Positions 23,961 to 27,098 of a stretch of DNA of 27,098 nt are shown piece after piece. Under the pieces are notes generated by a model. The model searched no databases. It had not been told where the DNA came from and saw only the letters and a program-made list of their open reading frames with translations. The position numbers and the translations under genes are program-made. This stretch comes from CAZRNB01 sp964601355. GTDB lineage: Bacteria; Planctomycetota; Phycisphaerae; Sedimentisphaerales; Anaerobacaceae. Location of the stretch: positions 1-27,098 of the forward strand of contig CAZRNB010000029.1 in NCBI GenBank assembly GCA_964601355.1. The letters are read 5' to 3'. Position 1 is the stretch's first letter. Each line of letters starts with the position of its first letter.

Positions 23961-26900
23961 ATGTCTTGTAAATTCGAGCCTGAGAATCCTTTCAGAAATC
24001 AGCAATCCGATCCGAAAGCCGCTGGTCAATCCCCGGAATCGAGGGCTTTGAAAATCGGGCATTGCTTCTCAACTCCGGGCGTACACCCGTTTGAGCAGCT
24101 CGAATGGGAAACTCGCTCGGCTAAGATCACCGGCGATAGTGGGCAGGTAATCTTCGAGCAGGATAATATCGAAGTGCCGTTATCTTGGAGCCAACTGGCC
24201 ACAAAAGTGGTTGCAAGCAAATATTTCTACGGTGATATTGAGACCGGCCAGCGGGAACATTCCGTAAAGCAGCTTATCCACCGCGTTTGCAAAACAATCG
24301 CAGACCGCGGCAAAAAAGACGGTTACTTTGCTGCCAATGAAGATGCCGAGGCCTTCTATAACGAGCTAACTTGGCTGTGTGTAAATCAATATGGGTCGTT
24401 TAATTCACCCGTCTGGTTCAATGTAGGCCTGTTTGATGTGTACGGTATAGCCGGCAGCAAACACAATTTCCGCTGGGACCCGCAGTGCAATGACGCTGCA
24501 GCATGTAAGAATAGCTATGAGTATCCCCAGGCATCAGCCTGCTTTATTCAGTCGGTCAAGGACTCGATGCAAGACATAATGCGGCTGGCCACAAGTGAAG
24601 CGATGCTCTTTAAGCACGGCTCAGGAACCGGAACCGACCTTTCAACGCTGCGAAGCAGCAAGGAGAAGCTCTCCGGCGGTGGGAAACCCTCGGGGCCTTT
24701 GAGTTTTATGAGGGTTTATGACCAGATTGCAGCGGTGATTAAATCGGGCGGCAAAACCCGCCGGGCTGCAAAAATGCAGTCGCTAAAGGTTGTCCACCCT
24801 GATATCAAGGAATTCATTACCTGCAAGACCGAAGAGGAAAAAAAGGCCTGGGCGCTCATAGAAGCCGGCTATGACGGCGACCATAACGCCGAGGCATATA
24901 ATAGCGTGGCGTTTCAAAACACCAACCTTTCTGTGCGTGTAACCGATGAATTTATGCAGGCGGTCGAAAAAGATGCTATCTGGTCCACTTATGCCGTCAC
25001 AACCGGCGAAAAGATGGGTGAGCACTCGGCTCGTCAGCTTATGGAGCTGATCGCGGAGGGCACGAGGATTTGCGGCGATCCGGGCATTCAGTATCATAGC
25101 ACCATTAACCGCTGGCACACCTGTCCTGCATCAGGCCCTATTAACGCTTCAAATCCGTGCAGCGAATACATGTTTATTGATGATTCAGCCTGCAATCTGG
25201 CCTCGCTGAATCTTATAAAGTTCCGCAAAGATGACGGCTCATTTGACACGGACAGCCTCAAAAAAGCGGTACGCATCTTCATAATAGCTCAGGAAATTTT
25301 AGTGGACAACGGCAGCTACCCCGATAAATCTATTGCCATCAACAGCCATTTATTCCGTCCGATAGGCTTGGGTTACGCCAATCTCGGCTCTCTTATTATG
25401 AGCGAAGCGTTCCCCTACGATTCCGACCAGGCAAGGGCGCTGGCTTCAGCCGTCAGTGCTATAATGACCGGCGCTGCTTACACGGCAAGCGCCGAGATAG
25501 CCTCAATAAAAGGGCCCTTTGATCAGTTCGACAAGAACCGTGAGGCGATGCTTAAGATTATCAGTATGCACCGCCAGCACGCCTGCGACATCCCTGAAAC
25601 ATTTTGTCCGCATTATCTTCGTAACGCCGCCAAAGACGCCTGGGACGAGGCATTTGACGCCGGCACAAAAATGGGCTTTCGTAACGCTCAGGTGACGGTC
25701 CTTGCGCCGACGGGAACAATCGGCTTTATGATGGATTGCGACACAACCGGAATTGAGCCGGATATAGCGCTGGTCAAATATAAATTATTGGCCGGCGGCG
25801 GTATGCTCAAACTGGTCAATAGAACCGTGCCGATGGCCCTTGAGCGGCTCGGCTATAATATCAACGATATCAAATCTATCTGCGACTATATAGATAATAA
25901 TGAGACCATCGAAGGTGCGGAGAAATTTAATCCGGAGCATTTACCTATTTTCGATTGTGCTTTTAAACCCCGCAACGGCAAACGGCACATTCATTACATG
26001 GCGCATATAAAAATGATGGCTGCGGTACAGCCGTTCATATCCGGCGCCATAAGCAAAACCATCAATATGCCGAAGGAAAGCACAACCGAAGATATTATCG
26101 CAGCTTATATGGCGGGCTGGAAACTCGGCTTAAAAGCGGTGGCTATTTACCGCGATGGCTCCAAAAAGCTTCAGCCTGTTTCCACCAAAAAGCATAGCCA
26201 AGCCCAAAGCAAGGCGCCGGCTGAAGCACCTGCGCCGGCTCGGCCATTCAGGCGTCGGCTGCCGGACACTCGACAGAGCATAACGCACAAATTTTCTGTT
26301 GTTGGGCACGAAGGTTACCTGACGGTGGGGCTATACGAGGATGGTCAGCCTGGTGAGCTATTTATCACTATGGCCAAGGAGGGCAGCACCGTCGGTGGCC
26401 TTATGGATGTTATCGGCACCTGTACGTCAATGGCGCTTCAATATGGCGTGCCTCTGATTACGCTGGTTGATAAGTTCCGCCACGCACGATTTGAGCCGTC
26501 GGGGATGACCTCGAATAAAGACATACCTTTTGCAAAGAGCCTGATTGACTATATCTTCTGCTGGCTGGGCTGTCAGTTTATCCCTGGCTATGCGGATAAG
26601 AACATCCCCAATAGAGCGGCCTCCGCGGTCCCGTTTTTACGAAGCAAAATGACGGGAGAAAGCGAGAATGTAACGACTGCGAAGGAGTTGGTTGAGAAAA
26701 CTCGGGACCTTGCACAGAAAATCGTCGAGGCAAAAGCGGTTGTTATCGAAAAACAGGATATTTTAGCGTCAACACAAGTCATTTCTCGGCCTTCTGTGTC
26801 TTCTGGCAACATTTCTCTTGATTTGTCAGATAGGATTGGCGTTTTAGTAGGCTCAGCCGACGAAAAATTTGAAATTCCAGCCGCAGGCGGGCAGCAATCT

Positions 26901-27047
26901 GAGGTTGCGGTATTACATCAGTTCAACGCACAATTTGCACACTTTGGCGATGATGCCCCAGCCTGTGACGTTTGTGGCTCGATCACCGTTCGCAATGGCA
27001 CGTGCTACAAATGCTTCAACTGCGGCAATTCTATGGGATGTTCCTAA
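23961..27047 (+). CDS. nrdJ: Vitamin B12-dependent (class II) ribonucleoside-diphosphate reductase
   Basis: This enzyme makes deoxyribonucleotides using adenosylcobalamin to generate the thiyl radical, so it works with or without oxygen. I chose ATG 23961 (MSCKFEPENPF) with GGGAGG upstream; a longer frame from a TTG at 23868 crosses the promoter. The product has 1028 residues. The catalytic set is visible: N398, C400 and E402 in NPCSEY, and the redox pair C194 (ASACFIQSV) and C411 (DSACNLASLN). The 11-residue step from C400 to C411 matches the T. maritima enzyme. PTGTIGFMMDCDTTGIEPD is the phosphate-binding loop. A TSCPD-type domain (about 780-880, CTSMALQYGVPL) and a C-terminal zinc-ribbon-like CDVCGS...CYKCFNCG tail follow, as in long NrdJ proteins. 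No N-terminal ATP cone is evident. Confidence 0.97.
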   Translation: MSCKFEPENPFRNQQSDPKAAGQSPESRALKIGHCFSTPGVHPFEQLEWETRSAKITGDSGQVIFEQDNIEVPLSWSQLATKVVASKYFYGDIETGQREHSVKQLIHRVCKTIADRGKKDGYFAANEDAEAFYNELTWLCVNQYGSFNSPVWFNVGLFDVYGIAGSKHNFRWDPQCNDAAACKNSYEYPQASACFIQSVKDSMQDIMRLATSEAMLFKHGSGTGTDLSTLRSSKEKLSGGGKPSGPLSFMRVYDQIAAVIKSGGKTRRAAKMQSLKVVHPDIKEFITCKTEEEKKAWALIEAGYDGDHNAEAYNSVAFQNTNLSVRVTDEFMQAVEKDAIWSTYAVTTGEKMGEHSARQLMELIAEGTRICGDPGIQYHSTINRWHTCPASGPINASNPCSEYMFIDDSACNLASLNLIKFRKDDGSFDTDSLKKAVRIFIIAQEILVDNGSYPDKSIAINSHLFRPIGLGYANLGSLIMSEAFPYDSDQARALASAVSAIMTGAAYTASAEIASIKGPFDQFDKNREAMLKIISMHRQHACDIPETFCPHYLRNAAKDAWDEAFDAGTKMGFRNAQVTVLAPTGTIGFMMDCDTTGIEPDIALVKYKLLAGGGMLKLVNRTVPMALERLGYNINDIKSICDYIDNNETIEGAEKFNPEHLPIFDCAFKPRNGKRHIHYMAHIKMMAAVQPFISGAISKTINMPKESTTEDIIAAYMAGWKLGLKAVAIYRDGSKKLQPVSTKKHSQAQSKAPAEAPAPARPFRRRLPDTRQSITHKFSVVGHEGYLTVGLYEDGQPGELFITMAKEGSTVGGLMDVIGTCTSMALQYGVPLITLVDKFRHARFEPSGMTSNKDIPFAKSLIDYIFCWLGCQFIPGYADKNIPNRAASAVPFLRSKMTGESENVTTAKELVEKTRDLAQKIVEAKAVVIEKQDILASTQVISRPSVSSGNISLDLSDRIGVLVGSADEKFEIPAAGGQQSEVAVLHQFNAQFAHFGDDAPACDVCGSITVRNGTCYKCFNCGNSMGCS

Positions 27048-27062
27048 GAGGGAGAATTGAAT

Positions 27063-27098
27063 ATGGCCAAGCGTAAGCAAGGGCCGAGACTCCAGCAA
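27063..27098 (+). CDS. Start of an unidentified gene, partial (right edge)
   Basis: An ATG at 27063 follows a GGGAGAA ribosome site and opens a frame, MAKRKQGPRLQQ, that runs off the window after 12 codons. It begins 15 bases after the nrdJ stop, so it is probably in the same operon. Too little is present to name it. Confidence 0.5.
   Translation, partial: MAKRKQGPRLQQ

Overview
The window reads as a stretch of chromosome from a planctomycete-like bacterium, most likely a Phycisphaerae-type anaerobe or facultative anaerobe. That placement is an inference from four things: a secreted beta-helix protein with the NGSSW-ADAY-LQDAL opening typical of planctomycete genomes, a CsrA with a long charged tail, a B12-dependent (class II) ribonucleotide reductase, and pyruvate phosphate dikinase. 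Most genes are housekeeping. I see no CRISPR array, no transposase or integrase gene, and no clear multi-gene defence or biosynthetic system.

Layout. Positions 1-2612 (minus strand) hold an AT-rich DUF3800-type gene running off the left edge and the membrane insertase gene yidC. Positions 3034-7742 (minus) hold a FixL/FixJ-like two-component pair: a soluble histidine kinase with about eight PAS domains and a LuxR-type response regulator. A tRNA-Gly(TCC) gene (minus) and a repeat with inverted ends follow. Positions 8260-11144 (plus) carry proA and proB, the first two steps of proline synthesis, with a small four-helix-bundle (S23-type) gene between them. Positions 11347-11903 (minus) carry a 28-residue Cys/Lys-rich small protein, not found by length-filtered gene calling, and an HNH-AP2 gene that looks 5'-truncated. 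Positions 11904-12630 have no gene but several hairpins. Positions 12631-18236 (minus) carry ppdK, purM and purF; purF and purM form an operon for purine synthesis. Then come a multi-pass membrane protein of unknown function and csrA (plus), uvrC without its usual C-terminal HhH domain (minus), a frameshifted secreted beta-helix protein (plus), nrdJ (plus), and the first 12 codons of another gene at the right edge.

The most distinctive content is repeats that intrude into genes. A 14-bp repeat (consensus GTCGTTAGTATTTA) forms three short arrays, and the stop codons of proA, the S23 gene and ppdK all lie inside them. A GC-rich palindrome is read in frame within yidC and recurs between two small genes. 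Hairpin repeats lie upstream of proA, in the purF-purM gap and at the 5' side of uvrC. Upstream of nrdJ are two sequences resembling NrdR boxes, a plausible operator. Good sigma70-type promoters (17-bp spacers) can be read upstream of ppdK, purF and the PAS kinase.
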